Shown in pieces: positions 49,359-59,682 of a DNA stretch of 64,000 nt. The DNA lies in the NCBI GenBank assembly GCA_024233305.1, contig JACKPV010000030.1:1-64000 (forward strand), in the 5' to 3' direction. The notes under the pieces are model-generated. The model ran no database searches. It had not been told where the DNA came from and saw only the letters and a list, made by a program, of their open reading frames with translations. This stretch comes from Verrucomicrobiales bacterium (GTDB taxonomy: Bacteria; Verrucomicrobiota; Verrucomicrobiia; Limisphaerales; J093). The stretch's first letter is position 1. Each line of letters begins with the position of its first letter. A program made the position numbers and the translations under genes.

Positions 49359-49800
49359 GCCGGCTGGCCCGACCGCCTCGGGGGGTATCCTGGCCGTAAC
49401 GAGGCGGTTGGACAGGGTAGCGCAGGCTTTCCGCCGGACACGCGGGGGTTCGGTCAGGGAGCACCATTCAGCGACCGCTCGCGCTCCCCAACGCAACTGC
49501 ATGGTTCCAGACCGGGTGAGCTTCAGGGTTTCGGTCCGCCCCGACGAAGCCCGGGTGAAGACGAGGGAAACTCGCGATGGCCAAACAGGCACTCATAGAC
49601 CGATCGAGGGCTTCATCCTCCTCGGCGAGGAAGGGAACGCCCCCTTGCTTTCCGGCACTCCACAGGGAGAGCCGTTGCGTTTTGGCGTCCAACTTGGTGT
49701 AGCTTCCCCCGAGAATGATGGAGCCCGGTAACGGGACCGCGAGGCGCGCGCGTTTTGGCTCGCCCCCAGCCGGGATTCAGAAACACTCGCCCGGAAAACC
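49359..49800. other. Gap without a supportable gene
   Basis: Besides the hairpin at 49372-49408, these 442 bases show no conserved protein in any frame. The stretch after 49410 contains TAGCGCAGGCTTTCCGCC, resembling interspersed sequences in related genomes. It must include the promoter of the response regulator at 49801, but none is obvious. Confidence 0.4.
49372..49408 (+). terminator. Hairpin after the DUF805 gene
   Basis: ACCGCCTCG (49372-49380) pairs with CGAGGCGGT (49400-49408), loop 19 bases, 13 bases past the stop. No T tract follows, so it is only a candidate terminator. Confidence 0.45.
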
Positions 49801-50448
49801 ATGAGCATTGCCGTCTTCGCCGCTGACGACCACCCCATTTTCAGGCGCGGCTTGTGCGAGATCCTCGGGGAGGAGGAGGACTTGAGTCTGGTGGGCCAGG
49901 CGGCGTCCGGCGATGACGCGCTCGAGCAGATCCTGGCCCTTCGCCCTGACGTCGCCATCTTGGATGTCGACATGCCGGGCATGAGCGGACTCGAAGCCGC
50001 GCGGTCCCTGGCGGAACAGGGGCTGCGCACCCAGGTGATCCTCTTGACCATGCACGAGGACGAGACCCTCTTTAACGAGGCCATCGACCTCGGTGTTCTG
50101 GGCTATGTGCTGAAGGAGAACGCGGTCGACGACGTGGTGAATGCGATCCGCACCGTCGCGTCGGGGCGTCCGTTCATCAGCCCCTCCGTGGCGGACTTCC
50201 TCCTCCGGCGCAATCGGGGAAAGACCGAACTCCGAAAAGAAAAACCGGGTCTGGAGCAACTCACCCCGGCGGAGCGGCGCATTCTGAAACAGATCGCACA
50301 GGACAAGACCAGCAAGGAGATCGCGGACGAACTCGGAATCAGCGTCCGGACGGTCGACACCCACCGGCAGAACATCAGCGGCAAACTCGGCCTCACCGGC
50401 AGCCACAGCCTGTTGAAGTTCGCCTTCCACAACAAGTCACACCTCTGA
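49801..50448 (+). CDS. NarL/FixJ-family response regulator
   Basis: The 215-residue protein has a receiver domain with the acidic pair at D9-D10 (AADDHPIFRRGL), the phospho-acceptor D55 (VAILDVDMPGMSG) and the switch Lys (GYVLKENAVDD). A LuxR-type helix-turn-helix follows (LTPAERRILKQIAQDKTSKEIADELGISVRTVDTHRQNI). It is convergent with the sensor kinase at 50475-53534, the stops being 27 bases apart, and is the likely partner. Regulated genes are not known; the large secreted-protein genes to the right are candidates by position only. Confidence 0.93.
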   Translation: MSIAVFAADDHPIFRRGLCEILGEEEDLSLVGQAASGDDALEQILALRPDVAILDVDMPGMSGLEAARSLAEQGLRTQVILLTMHEDETLFNEAIDLGVLGYVLKENAVDDVVNAIRTVASGRPFISPSVADFLLRRNRGKTELRKEKPGLEQLTPAERRILKQIAQDKTSKEIADELGISVRTVDTHRQNISGKLGLTGSHSLLKFAFHNKSHL

Positions 50449-50477
50449 GCGCGGGGAGGATTGCCGTGCCCCGCTCA
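50446..50477. terminator. Bidirectional hairpin between regulator and kinase stops
   Basis: TGAGCGCGGGG (50446-50456) pairs with CCCCGCTCA (50469-50477), with one bulged C. It contains both stop codons of the convergent pair. No T tract is present. Confidence 0.45.
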
Positions 50478-53400
50478 GGCGGTTGCCGCCGGTGAAAGCG
50501 GCACCTCGAAGAGCACGAGCGTTCCCGCTCCGGGCGTGGAATGCACCATCATGCGCCCGCCGACCAAGGCGCAGCGTTCCTTCATCGCATGGAGCCAATG
50601 TCCGGCATGCGGACCTCCGGGCTTGGGCATCTCGGCGTGAAACCCACGGCCGTCGTCCTGGACGCTCAGGGTCACGCGGCGTTCCTGCCGGCGCAGTGCG
50701 ACTTTTACCGAGCTGGCCCCGGCGTGCTTGACGATGTTGTTGAGCGACTCTTGGAGCATCCGGAACAGCGCGACTTCGCACTCGGGGGAAAGGCCGCCTT
50801 GCAGGTCGTCCGCTTCGACCTCGAACGCGAGTTGCGAGGCTTCGGCCACCTCCTTCACCAGGTTGGCCACACAGGCGGCGAGCCCGAAGTGGTCGAGGTG
50901 GAGGGGGCGGAGCTGGTGGGACAGGCTGCGGACCTTGTGGAGGACTTCCGCGGTGGATTGGGACAACTTCTGGAGCGTGTCCTGCTCGGTCTCCGAGCCC
51001 GAGCGGCGTCGGGCGAGATCGATCCGGCTCTTCATCACGAGGAGATCCTGTCCGAGGTCATCGTGAAGTTCGCCCGCCAGGCGCGTTCGTTCAGACTCCT
51101 GCGCCTCGATCAAGCCACGGGAGAATTCCTCCTGCAGCCGGGCCCGTTCCAAGGCGCGACGCCTGGTCCACCGGACCCGGCGATAGGCCCAGCCCGACAA
51201 GCCCAGAACCAGGGCGGCTGGGATTCCGAACCGGAACCACCAGCGTTCATACCAGTGCGGCAGGACCACGATGGCGAGCGCGGCCCCCGCCTCGTTCCAC
51301 ACGCCGTGGCGGTCGGCGGCCGCGACCTGGAACCGGTAGGTGCCGGGAGGAAGGTGCTGCAGGTAGGCCGTGTGGCGGTTTCCGACGTCGAGCCATTCGT
51401 CCTCGTACCCCTCGATGCGATAGCGGTAGGTGACGCTCTCCGGGCTGGCGAGGTCGAGACCCGCATAGTGAATCTCAAGCCGGTGTTTGTCCGGCGTCAC
51501 CGTCACGGCGCCGTTCGCTTTGAGGACGGGTTGGTCATCGACCAGGACCTTCTCGATCAGGACCGGCATCGGCTTGCTATCGGTTGTCTCCGCGGCACTC
51601 CGGGTGTCATAGGAAGGCAGCCACGCGGAGACCCCCTGAACGGTCGCCACCCAGATGCGCCCCTGCCGGTCTTCCATGAGGGTGCGCTTGCGGGAACCGT
51701 AGGGGTGCTGCTCCGCCGGTAATCCCTCCGCCCGACCGTAGGTGCGCCGTCTCAAATCGACGCTTCGGTCGCCCTGCAGCCAGGCCTCGGCCGCCTGGCG
51801 ATCGAGGCGAATCACCGGCCCTCTCTCTCCCTGGAACCAGATCGATCCCGCGCGCGAACAGACCATGTGGAATTGCGGCATAATCCCCATCCCACCGGCG
51901 TCGGCGCGCCGCCACTCGCCGGCTGCAAATCGGCACAACTCGTTCTCTCCACGTCGTGCCCAGAGCGTGTCGTCCGGGGCGAGGGCGAGCGCAGCGACCC
52001 GTCCGTCCAAGCCGGCGAAACGCCACTCACCATCCTGGCGGCAAAACAGCCCCTTCGTGCGGAAACCGGCATAGAGTGCCCCTTCCGCTCCCAATGCCAG
52101 ACACTCGGGCTGATCCTGCGCCGTCTCCTCCGGGGAAGCGGGTACCAAGACACCGTCCGCGAGTCGCAGCAATCCCCCCGGCCGGGCGATCCACACCTCC
52201 CCGTGCTGTTCGACGAGGTCGATCACCTGGCCATAGGAACCTGGCGGGGGTGGAGCAACCTCCCGTTGCTCCCGTCCCCTAACCGTCCCCAGGGCGCCCC
52301 CGGACCCCGTGACGAACCATGCCCCGCCATCGGGGCGTCCAAGGATCCCGTATATGCTCGGAACGGCCGTGTCATCCTGCCAGTGCTGCCGGACAAACTC
52401 CCCCGGACGCAGGGAATAGATGCCCACGCCACCGAACCAGATGGTCCCTTCCCCGTCCTCTGCCATCGCCCGGATGGCGGCGAGCCGGTCCCGCTGGGGT
52501 TGGGGCCAGAGTGTGAAGGGGCGACGACGCAGCTGAAGCAGACGGTTCTCCCCGTTGAACCAGATTGTGGCGTCACGCCCCACGTAGAGGTCCCGGATCA
52601 GGTTCGGGAACTTGACTTCCTCACTGCTCAACCGGCTCAGCCAGCCATCGGGTTGGCACACCCAGATCCCCAGCGACCGCGTCGCGATCCAGTAGTTGCC
52701 GTCCCCATCGACCGCGCAGGCGCTGAAGCCGTTTCGCTCCGGCAGGGCGACGGAGAATGCGACCACTTCCTGCCAGTGGTCCTCCTCGCGGACGCGGATC
52801 CCGCTTGGCGTGACCAGCCAGAGGCGGGCGTCGCCTTCCCGGCGAAACAGGGTGGCTACCGACCAGTCATCCGCCACCTCCGGCAGGAGCGTGGTACCAT
52901 CGAGGCGATACACCGATGGCCTCGGCCCCTGGGTCGCCACGCTGAGCCACAGTTGGCCCGCCGCGTCGAATTCCAGTTCCTGGACGTAGCCGCTCTGCAC
53001 CGGCTCTTCCAGCACCGGGCGGAACTTCCCGTCCTCGAACACGCTCACCATCAGGCTGCGCGCCGCCGAACTCACCCCACACCAGAATCGGCCGTCGGGG
53101 CCGCGCGCGAACTTGCCCACCCCGTTGCGGCCGCCCCGGTCATTTCCAAGGGCGACCCATCTGCCGTCCGGCTCGCGCATCGCCTGCCCGCCCAGGCCGG
53201 CCGTCCAGAGCCTCCCGTCGGGGTCCTCGTGGATGGCGAGAATGTTCCGGCGGGGAATCTCCGGACCGGCCGTGGCAGAGAGATCTTCGAGCTCGATCCC
53301 GTTGTAGCGAATCAGGCCCTCACTGTCCGAAAGAAGCAGCGCCCCGTCGTGTGCCTGAACAAAGGCGCCCACGTAGGGCCCCTTCAGTCCGTCATCCAGG

Positions 53401-53534
53401 GTCCAGCTGCGGAGGGAATACCCCAGCTCGAACGGCGAGATCCGCGGGAACTCCCCTTGCGCCTGGACGCCGGGGCCAAGTGCCACCACCAGCCCCACGC
53501 ACGCAATCACCCGGCTCCATACCTCTCCGTTCAC
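50475..53534 (-). CDS. Sensor histidine kinase with periplasmic two-component regulator propeller and Y_Y_Y domain
   Basis: The 1019-residue protein begins with a signal peptide (about 1-25). A very long sensor region follows (about 26-760) with Reg_prop-type propeller repeats (DGLKGPYVGAFVQAHDGALLLSDSEGLIRYNG, HEDPDGRLWTAG, EDGEGTIWFGGVGIYSLR) and a Y_Y_Y domain (YRYRIEGYEDEWLDVGNRHTAYLQHLPPGTYRFQVAAADRHG). Then come one membrane segment (about 770-795), a HisKA_3 helix with the phospho-His in GELHDDLGQDLL, and an HATPase domain (ESLNNIVKHAGA, VQDDGRGF). Kinases of this architecture usually sense polysaccharides or their breakdown products. GTG start at 53534. Partner: the convergent NarL-type regulator. 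Confidence 0.93.
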   Translation of the reverse strand: MNGEVWSRVIACVGLVVALGPGVQAQGEFPRISPFELGYSLRSWTLDDGLKGPYVGAFVQAHDGALLLSDSEGLIRYNGIELEDLSATAGPEIPRRNILAIHEDPDGRLWTAGLGGQAMREPDGRWVALGNDRGGRNGVGKFARGPDGRFWCGVSSAARSLMVSVFEDGKFRPVLEEPVQSGYVQELEFDAAGQLWLSVATQGPRPSVYRLDGTTLLPEVADDWSVATLFRREGDARLWLVTPSGIRVREEDHWQEVVAFSVALPERNGFSACAVDGDGNYWIATRSLGIWVCQPDGWLSRLSSEEVKFPNLIRDLYVGRDATIWFNGENRLLQLRRRPFTLWPQPQRDRLAAIRAMAEDGEGTIWFGGVGIYSLRPGEFVRQHWQDDTAVPSIYGILGRPDGGAWFVTGSGGALGTVRGREQREVAPPPPGSYGQVIDLVEQHGEVWIARPGGLLRLADGVLVPASPEETAQDQPECLALGAEGALYAGFRTKGLFCRQDGEWRFAGLDGRVAALALAPDDTLWARRGENELCRFAAGEWRRADAGGMGIMPQFHMVCSRAGSIWFQGERGPVIRLDRQAAEAWLQGDRSVDLRRRTYGRAEGLPAEQHPYGSRKRTLMEDRQGRIWVATVQGVSAWLPSYDTRSAAETTDSKPMPVLIEKVLVDDQPVLKANGAVTVTPDKHRLEIHYAGLDLASPESVTYRYRIEGYEDEWLDVGNRHTAYLQHLPPGTYRFQVAAADRHGVWNEAGAALAIVVLPHWYERWWFRFGIPAALVLGLSGWAYRRVRWTRRRALERARLQEEFSRGLIEAQESERTRLAGELHDDLGQDLLVMKSRIDLARRRSGSETEQDTLQKLSQSTAEVLHKVRSLSHQLRPLHLDHFGLAACVANLVKEVAEASQLAFEVEADDLQGGLSPECEVALFRMLQESLNNIVKHAGASSVKVALRRQERRVTLSVQDDGRGFHAEMPKPGGPHAGHWLHAMKERCALVGGRMMVHSTPGAGTLVLFEVPLSPAATA

Positions 53535-53677
53535 CGCTCCACTATGGTGAGGGCCTGCCCCGCCGTAAAGTCCCCGCCCCGTCTACGTGTTCCTACGGAG
53601 CCGGATCCAAGTAAGTACTCCGATTCACGCCGGCCCGTTCCTGCGGCAGCTTGGGACCGGCAAAAAGCAGTCGCCCC

Positions 53678-53817
53678 ATGAACGATCTCATTGTCGACGA
53701 CCATCCGATAAGCCGCGATGCGGTGATGGACTCTCCCTGCAAACGCGCGGCGGCGAGTGCCGCTGGGGCGTGCCCTTGGCGGGCGAGTCCGGAGCGGGGG
53801 AGGAGTCGGCCGGCCCT
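53678..53817 (+). pseudogene. Remnant of a response-regulator receiver domain
   Basis: From an ATG at 53678 the frame reads MNDLIVDDHPISRDAVMDS, which matches the start of a NarL-type receiver (the acidic pair DD and the conserved HP). The following sequence is not receiver-like and the frame has no phospho-acceptor. In another frame, GECRWGVPLAGESGAGEESA vaguely recalls a later part of a receiver. It lies in the gap between the sensor kinase and the large secreted-protein genes (53535-53919), where nothing else is seen. Probably a decayed gene copy; chance similarity cannot be excluded. Confidence 0.4.
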
Positions 53818-53919
53818 TGAGGCAGGCGGCGACTGCGTCAACGAAGGCCCGTGGTCGTCAGCGGAACAGCGGTCTTCAACCGCGACCCAGCGTCACTTTT
53901 CCAAGGATTCGGCAGCATC

Positions 53920-55878
53920 ATGATTATGAAATGGCCCAAACGGTCTGACAGAAACGCGCCCCCTGAGTTTCGCCGCGGGCTCGGCGTCCTGCTGACCCAG
54001 CTTGCCCTGGCAACCACGAGCCATGCGGCAGAACACACGCAGACCCTCACCCTCCAGTCCGGTTGGAACGCGGTTTGGCTCGAGGTCTCGCCGGTGGTCG
54101 CGTCCGGCGACGATGCCGGCCGCGCCAGCCCGGTCGAGGAGGTGTTCACGGATCCGGACATCGACGTGGTGACCCGCCCGGTGGCTCCGGTCGGGACCGC
54201 CGAGTTCATCTCCGACCCGAGCGTGACCTTCAACCAGGCGCACTGGGTGGTCTGGAACCGGAACTCGACTTCGGGCAACACGCTGACCCGCATCCGGGGA
54301 AACCAAGCCTACCTGATCCACAACGACGGCCGGTCGGCGGTTGCGCAGGACGTTACCGGCGAGGTGCGTTTCTTCAAACCGAGTTGGGCCCCGGGCAGTT
54401 ACAACCTGCTGGGCTTCGGCCTCTCGGGCAGCCCGACCTTCGCCGAGTTTTTCGGGGCGGCCGGGCAGGCCGGTGGCGTCCACCCCGTATCGAAGATCTT
54501 CACCCTCGACCCGTCCAGCGGGAAGTGGGAAGGGGTGCAGAGCACGACCCCCATGGCCCCCGGGCTGGCTTACTGGGTCTTCGCCGAGCGCAACTCGACC
54601 TTCGCCGGGCCGGTCGCGATCGACTTCGCCGGATTGGGCGGGCTCGACTTCGGCACCGGTCCGGGCGACCTCATACTGGAGGACGCGAACGAAAGCACCC
54701 TTCATCTGACCACCCGCGAGATCACCTTCAGCAACGTCGACTCCGCCGAGCACACCGTCACCCTCTCAAAGGTCGATCCCGCGACGGCCGAGCCGGACGC
54801 CGATGCGGACGACCTGCGCCTCTACCGGGTGATCCCCGAGCCGGGAGTGCTCGATTACACCCTCGAGACCGGGAGACCGGTCGTCAGTTCTGCGCTCGGG
54901 ACCCTGGCGACCGCTTCGACCCGCACCGTGACCCTGGGAGCCGAACGCGGCTGGACCAGCGGCGATCCGTCCCGCGAGAACCTCTACCGCCTCGAGGTGG
55001 ATCTGGGAAGCGGGGTCCAGACGTTCTGGCTGCCGGTCACCGCCGCCCGGGCCGACCTCGAGGGCGGCACACCAGGAACCCCGGATCCCGACTATGCCGG
55101 GCTCTGGGTCGGGCAGGCCAATCTCACCACGGTCACCAGCATCGCCGAGACGGGAAGCCCGGCGGTCCCCACGACCTCGACGCTCCCCATCCAGATCATC
55201 ATCCACGTCGACGGGGGCGGGAACCCGTCCCTTCTCTCCCACGTCCTCTTCATGCAGACCAAGACGGCCGACGAGTCCGTCCCCGCCGAGCCGGTCCTCG
55301 TCGTCGACGAGGACAAGATCCCCTATTTCGAGGGGATCGCCGAGCGCGGTGGGAGGCAGGTCGGCCGCCGCATCGAGACCGCCGCCTACGACATGCCGCT
55401 GCTCTACGACGCCTCCGCCCAGCCCGTATCCCTGCTCACCGTGATCGCGGAGGTGCACCGCTACGACGATGGGAAGGGCAACCCGGATCCGACGAAGGTC
55501 ACCGACGACGACTTGGCGGCTTACGTCCGCGACGCTGCGAGCCGGCCCGCGGGGTTCGTGGAGCAATACGCGACAAGCTGGCCGCTCGACGGCGGGTTGG
55601 GACCCGGTGCGATCGTGCGCACCGCCGACGGGGCGGAGCTGGTTCTCGATCCCTACCACCGAAGCAACCCGTTCCGTCACGCCTTCCACCCGCGGCATGG
55701 CACCGGGATCCGGATTACGCGCGCCATCTCGATCACCTTCGACGACACCAACGCCGACGGCCTCCTGACCGGCACCTACACCGAGTCGCTCGACGGACTG
55801 ACCAACCTCGGCGTCCCGCTGGTCGCCAGCGGTCCGTTGACCCTCCGGCGCGTCAGCGACATCGGTGCTCTCAACTAG
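53920..55878 (+). CDS. Large secreted protein of unknown function
   Basis: The 652-residue protein has a signal peptide after a basic N-terminus (MIMKWPKRSDRNAPPEFRRG, cleavage near SHAAEH at about 36). The rest is rich in beta-type sequence: LTLQSGWNAVWLEVSPV, WNRNSTSGNTLTRIRGNQAYLI and PGSYNLLGFGLSG. A late block (PLLYDASAQPVSLLTVIAEVHRYDDG, HAFHPRHGTGIRITRAISITF) shows alternating hydrophobic strands. I know no named family. It is followed 39 bp later by the giant LamG/PA14 gene in the same direction, so the two probably form a unit. The start could be 53920 or 53926; upstream sequence lacks protein character. Confidence 0.75.
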   Translation: MIMKWPKRSDRNAPPEFRRGLGVLLTQLALATTSHAAEHTQTLTLQSGWNAVWLEVSPVVASGDDAGRASPVEEVFTDPDIDVVTRPVAPVGTAEFISDPSVTFNQAHWVVWNRNSTSGNTLTRIRGNQAYLIHNDGRSAVAQDVTGEVRFFKPSWAPGSYNLLGFGLSGSPTFAEFFGAAGQAGGVHPVSKIFTLDPSSGKWEGVQSTTPMAPGLAYWVFAERNSTFAGPVAIDFAGLGGLDFGTGPGDLILEDANESTLHLTTREITFSNVDSAEHTVTLSKVDPATAEPDADADDLRLYRVIPEPGVLDYTLETGRPVVSSALGTLATASTRTVTLGAERGWTSGDPSRENLYRLEVDLGSGVQTFWLPVTAARADLEGGTPGTPDPDYAGLWVGQANLTTVTSIAETGSPAVPTTSTLPIQIIIHVDGGGNPSLLSHVLFMQTKTADESVPAEPVLVVDEDKIPYFEGIAERGGRQVGRRIETAAYDMPLLYDASAQPVSLLTVIAEVHRYDDGKGNPDPTKVTDDDLAAYVRDAASRPAGFVEQYATSWPLDGGLGPGAIVRTADGAELVLDPYHRSNPFRHAFHPRHGTGIRITRAISITFDDTNADGLLTGTYTESLDGLTNLGVPLVASGPLTLRRVSDIGALN

Positions 55879-55917
55879 ATCCAGAATTCGCACGCTGCAT
55901 CCCATTCCCCTGACCGC

Positions 55918-58900
55918 ATGAACTCCTCCCGAATCACAACCGGCCTTATCCTGCTTTTCTGGGCGGTCCTCGGCTGCACCCTCGGGCACGCGCAGAACCA
56001 CGTCCTCGTCATCAGCAAGACCGAAGTGGAGAACAACAACTTCGCGAGCGGCGTCATCGAGCAGAATGGCGGGGCAGCCCGCATTGCGATGCCCGCCCGC
56101 TTGAACGGAGCCAGTGCCACCCTGGCTTTCTGGATCAAGCGGAACATCCCGGCGGACCAGCAAAGCTCCCGCCAGAAGGACGCGAGCCGGGATGTGCTGA
56201 TCAGCGGAATCGCCGCCTCGGACGATCCTATCGGTGTCAACGTCCCCATGAGCATCGTGCCCGACGACGCGATCTGGCACTTCGTTCACGCAAGGTTCGA
56301 CCCGCAGCTCCCGGTCACCCAGCAGAACAACGGAACGATGGACGCGAAGGTATACATCGACGGGGAGTTGAAGTTCACAGGGGTCCACGGCCTATACGAT
56401 CTGCAGTCGCCTTCGCTCAAGGTGCTCGCCATCGGAGCCCAGTCCTTTGTTGGTGATACCACCAAGCTCACGATCAAGAATGCGACCGAGTCGAACATCC
56501 TGATCGACGATCTCATGATGTGGAAGGAGGGCAGCGACTCGATCGATACCGCCTTGTTCGATATCGCCCGATATGGAATGGCCGCCTTCAACGAGGGCGA
56601 CGAGCGGCTGAACTACTACCACGATTTCGAGACCGGAGGGGGCAACTTCCTGATTCACGACTATATCTCGTCCTCACAGGGAGGCGCGAACACTTGGTTC
56701 GTTGCCGAGTATCCCGGATACAATACCGGCGATTCCAGTAAATCCGCGATCGACACCGCGACGCGCCGCAAGTTCGTCGGCGTGAACGTCATCTCTGATT
56801 ACGGAAGCGCCGACGTGGTTCCGAACGAAGGGCTGACCCCGGCACCCTACGACCCGACCGGGCAGACCGCGGTGAACTTCTCCGCCCCGCGCTACGTCTA
56901 CCTCGATCGCTACCGGAACGAGCTCGGAACGGACGCCTCCGAGATCACCCAGTTCACTGACCGGGCCTTCTACCGGGCCCGGTGTGTCGGCTACACGATC
57001 CAGTCCGGAAGGAACACCGATTCGGTCTCGACATCCGATCTGACCTTCAGCCAGGCCTCCACCGACGACATCACTGTCATCTGGAACTGGGAGATCGACT
57101 ACGGGGGAAACAACAACCTCGGGACCGGAATGATCGATGGTCTGAGTGATTCGGACGTTTCCGACGACACCGCCGGCCTCGACTGGTACGGCCGTGAAGA
57201 GGATGTGGCCAACCTGCCCACCCGCTTCAGCTCAGAGGTCAACGCCAGCGTGGAAGGCAAGGGCCTCCCGCGGCGTTTCGCCGTGCAATCCTATGTGCTG
57301 GAGAATGCCCCCAACTCGGAGGAACGCTCCCTGGTCCTGTCGCCCGGGGAGGACTACCTCTACCATGAGGACATCGGGTTCGACTTCAACGATGGAGCCT
57401 CGGACTCTGCCCGCAGCTTCACGTTGGAGTTCTGGGCCAGGCGCGACCCAGCCTACGAGGCCACCAGCGATCAGACCGTGGTCTGCATCGGCTCGGAGGT
57501 CAGCGGCGGGAAGCAGATCCGCGCCGGCTTCCGCGGATCCAGCAATGCCTTCTTTCTCGCCAATGACGCTTCCGGCACGGACGCCCTGCCGGCTTTCTCC
57601 GATGACGCCTGGCACCACTGGGCGGCCGTCAACGATGCCGTCACCGACACCGTTACCCTCTACCGCGACGCCGAAATCATCCTGCAGACGGGGCGGGATT
57701 TCACCTTCTCCGGCGACAGCGCCATGGCCATCGGCGCCACCATCAACGTAGACACGCCGTCGAGGTCTTTTTCCGGCGGTGTGAATAACGTCCGGATCTG
57801 GAACACGGCCCGGGCTGCCGCCGAGATCGCCGACTCGATGGGAACCATCGAATACGGGGAGGACACCGACGGGCTGGTGGTCGAAATGACCTTCGACGAC
57901 CCCGACCTGTTTGTTCCCACTGAGGGCGGGCTGCTGCTCCAAACCTATCAAGGAACGAACTCGATCGTCAGCGTCAATGACATGGAGACAAGTTGGAGCC
58001 CAGTCGACACGCGCTTCGCGGAGGATGTGAAGGTCGAGTTGAGCGGTGACTACTTCGGGCAAATCTACCGCGGTCAGATCCAGATCGATCAGGATGCCGA
58101 CTACGGCTTCTACCTGACCGCGGATGATGGAGCCGTGCTCTGGATCGACGGCGATGAACTCATCAACATCGACGGAATCAATTCCGCGGGGATCAGGGTT
58201 GAGTCGACAAGGTTGGCGCCGGGGTTGCACGCCATTGAGTTGAGATACATGCAGGACGTCGAGGATTCCGAGCTCCGCCTCGAGTATTCCGCCCTAGATG
58301 TCGGCATCGACAGACAAAACGTCGCCGGTGACATCCTCTTTGAACCGGGCTGGCCCGATCCCAGCGTGACGGTGGCTTCCACCGAGGGCCATGGTCTATC
58401 CTTCGAGTTCAGGGACTTCGCCTCGCCCTTCCCCACCGGGGTCGACCTTGATGACCAGATCGCCACGCTTTTCCCGGGCTTTGTCTACATGGACGACAGA
58501 GACGGCGTCGACAAGGTCCACATGACCACCTCCAACGGCGAATCGTCCTTCGACCTCACCGACTGGACCGCCGTGCACTGGAAATGGCACAAGGAGTTTC
58601 TGCTCGTCGTGCAGGCCTCGGCGACGGACGTTCGCACCCTGGCGCGGGTGGCCGGGCTTCCTTTCATCAGCGGCGACATCTCGCAGAATGTCTCGATCGA
58701 CTCGACGAGCGCGAACGGGACCTTCACCGTCACGACCCACGAGGCCTGGGTTCGTGAGGGGGCCGTGGTGACCGTGGGGACCGGCTACCGAAGCGCCGAC
58801 GGCTGCTCCCAGTTGACCGGCATCGTCGGGCAGATCAACAACTTCTCGTCCATTACGATGGACAGCGTCGTCGACGGGACCGCCCCAGGGGGCGGTGTCT

Positions 58901-59682
58901 CCCGGGAATACACCTTCGATGACGGCGTCAGCGGCCCCGGAACACTCAGCTTCCAGTTCGGCCCCACGGTTCACCACGCCGAGATCGCCATCGGTGATGG
59001 TTTCGAGGTCTTCAGCACGACCCGGGTGAACGGGCAGCTCGTTCCCGCGCTCTGCGGAACGGACCCGGAACTGGCCATCGCGGTGGAGGGTCCGCAGGTC
59101 ACCAGTTCACCGCGGGCGAGCACCAACGGCACGCCCACCGGGGGTTCGGGCCCGCCTTATGTCTGGGACTATGTGGGACAGACGTTCTACCCGATGGTCC
59201 CGGGCGAATACACTCTCGTCTGGCCGGATGCCAACGAGTCCGGGAGCAGCTACACGATCGCGATCAATGCACAGTTCCCCACCGACACCGTGACCATCGA
59301 GGACCGGGAGTACGAGGACGGCTCCCGCCAGGGAACGGCTCCCGACTACGAGGTGGACGTGACCTTCCCCTCGGTTTCAGACGTGTTCCCGGCCTCGCCC
59401 GTCGGGCATTACCGCTACGTCGTCTCCGACGGGCTGGACACGATCCCGGTGGCGCTCGATCCGAACGACCTCGACCGTTGGTTCTTCCAGCGCATGGCCT
59501 TCTCGGAGACGGACGACGCGCAGGTGACGCAGGGATCGACCTCTTCAGCAGCACCGGCGCGGCGCGGTCCGTCCTCCTCTTCAGTTTCCGACCCGATGCC
59601 ACCAAAGTCGCCACCGGCGACCCGAGCAAGGAGGCGTTCGCCGTCCGCGTCGTCGACGCCGTGCCGGTCACCGGTGACGTGA
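55918..59682 (+). CDS. Giant secreted LamG/PA14 protein, N-terminal part
   Basis: A frame from the ATG at 55918 runs to a stop at 59682; its natural sequence is kept to about 59535, after which it leaves the right frame. It has a signal peptide (about 1-26), a LamG-like domain at about 40-215 (ARLNGASATLAFWIKR, DAKVYIDGELKFTG), another at about 490-640 (SFTLEFWARRDPAYEAT, WHHWAAVNDAVTDTVTLYRDAEI, VNNVRIWNTARAAAEI), and a PA14-like domain at about 690-800 (FYLTADDGAVLWIDGDELINID). These modules bind carbohydrates or mediate adhesion. It continues into the frameshifted stretch and then the partial frame at 62682-64000. Confidence 0.8.
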   Translation: MNSSRITTGLILLFWAVLGCTLGHAQNHVLVISKTEVENNNFASGVIEQNGGAARIAMPARLNGASATLAFWIKRNIPADQQSSRQKDASRDVLISGIAASDDPIGVNVPMSIVPDDAIWHFVHARFDPQLPVTQQNNGTMDAKVYIDGELKFTGVHGLYDLQSPSLKVLAIGAQSFVGDTTKLTIKNATESNILIDDLMMWKEGSDSIDTALFDIARYGMAAFNEGDERLNYYHDFETGGGNFLIHDYISSSQGGANTWFVAEYPGYNTGDSSKSAIDTATRRKFVGVNVISDYGSADVVPNEGLTPAPYDPTGQTAVNFSAPRYVYLDRYRNELGTDASEITQFTDRAFYRARCVGYTIQSGRNTDSVSTSDLTFSQASTDDITVIWNWEIDYGGNNNLGTGMIDGLSDSDVSDDTAGLDWYGREEDVANLPTRFSSEVNASVEGKGLPRRFAVQSYVLENAPNSEERSLVLSPGEDYLYHEDIGFDFNDGASDSARSFTLEFWARRDPAYEATSDQTVVCIGSEVSGGKQIRAGFRGSSNAFFLANDASGTDALPAFSDDAWHHWAAVNDAVTDTVTLYRDAEIILQTGRDFTFSGDSAMAIGATINVDTPSRSFSGGVNNVRIWNTARAAAEIADSMGTIEYGEDTDGLVVEMTFDDPDLFVPTEGGLLLQTYQGTNSIVSVNDMETSWSPVDTRFAEDVKVELSGDYFGQIYRGQIQIDQDADYGFYLTADDGAVLWIDGDELINIDGINSAGIRVESTRLAPGLHAIELRYMQDVEDSELRLEYSALDVGIDRQNVAGDILFEPGWPDPSVTVASTEGHGLSFEFRDFASPFPTGVDLDDQIATLFPGFVYMDDRDGVDKVHMTTSNGESSFDLTDWTAVHWKWHKEFLLVVQASATDVRTLARVAGLPFISGDISQNVSIDSTSANGTFTVTTHEAWVREGAVVTVGTGYRSADGCSQLTGIVGQINNFSSITMDSVVDGTAPGGGVSREYTFDDGVSGPGTLSFQFGPTVHHAEIAIGDGFEVFSTTRVNGQLVPALCGTDPELAIAVEGPQVTSSPRASTNGTPTGGSGPPYVWDYVGQTFYPMVPGEYTLVWPDANESGSSYTIAINAQFPTDTVTIEDREYEDGSRQGTAPDYEVDVTFPSVSDVFPASPVGHYRYVVSDGLDTIPVALDPNDLDRWFFQRMAFSETDDAQVTQGSTSSAAPARRGPSSSSVSDPMPPKSPPATRARRRSPSASSTPCRSPVT

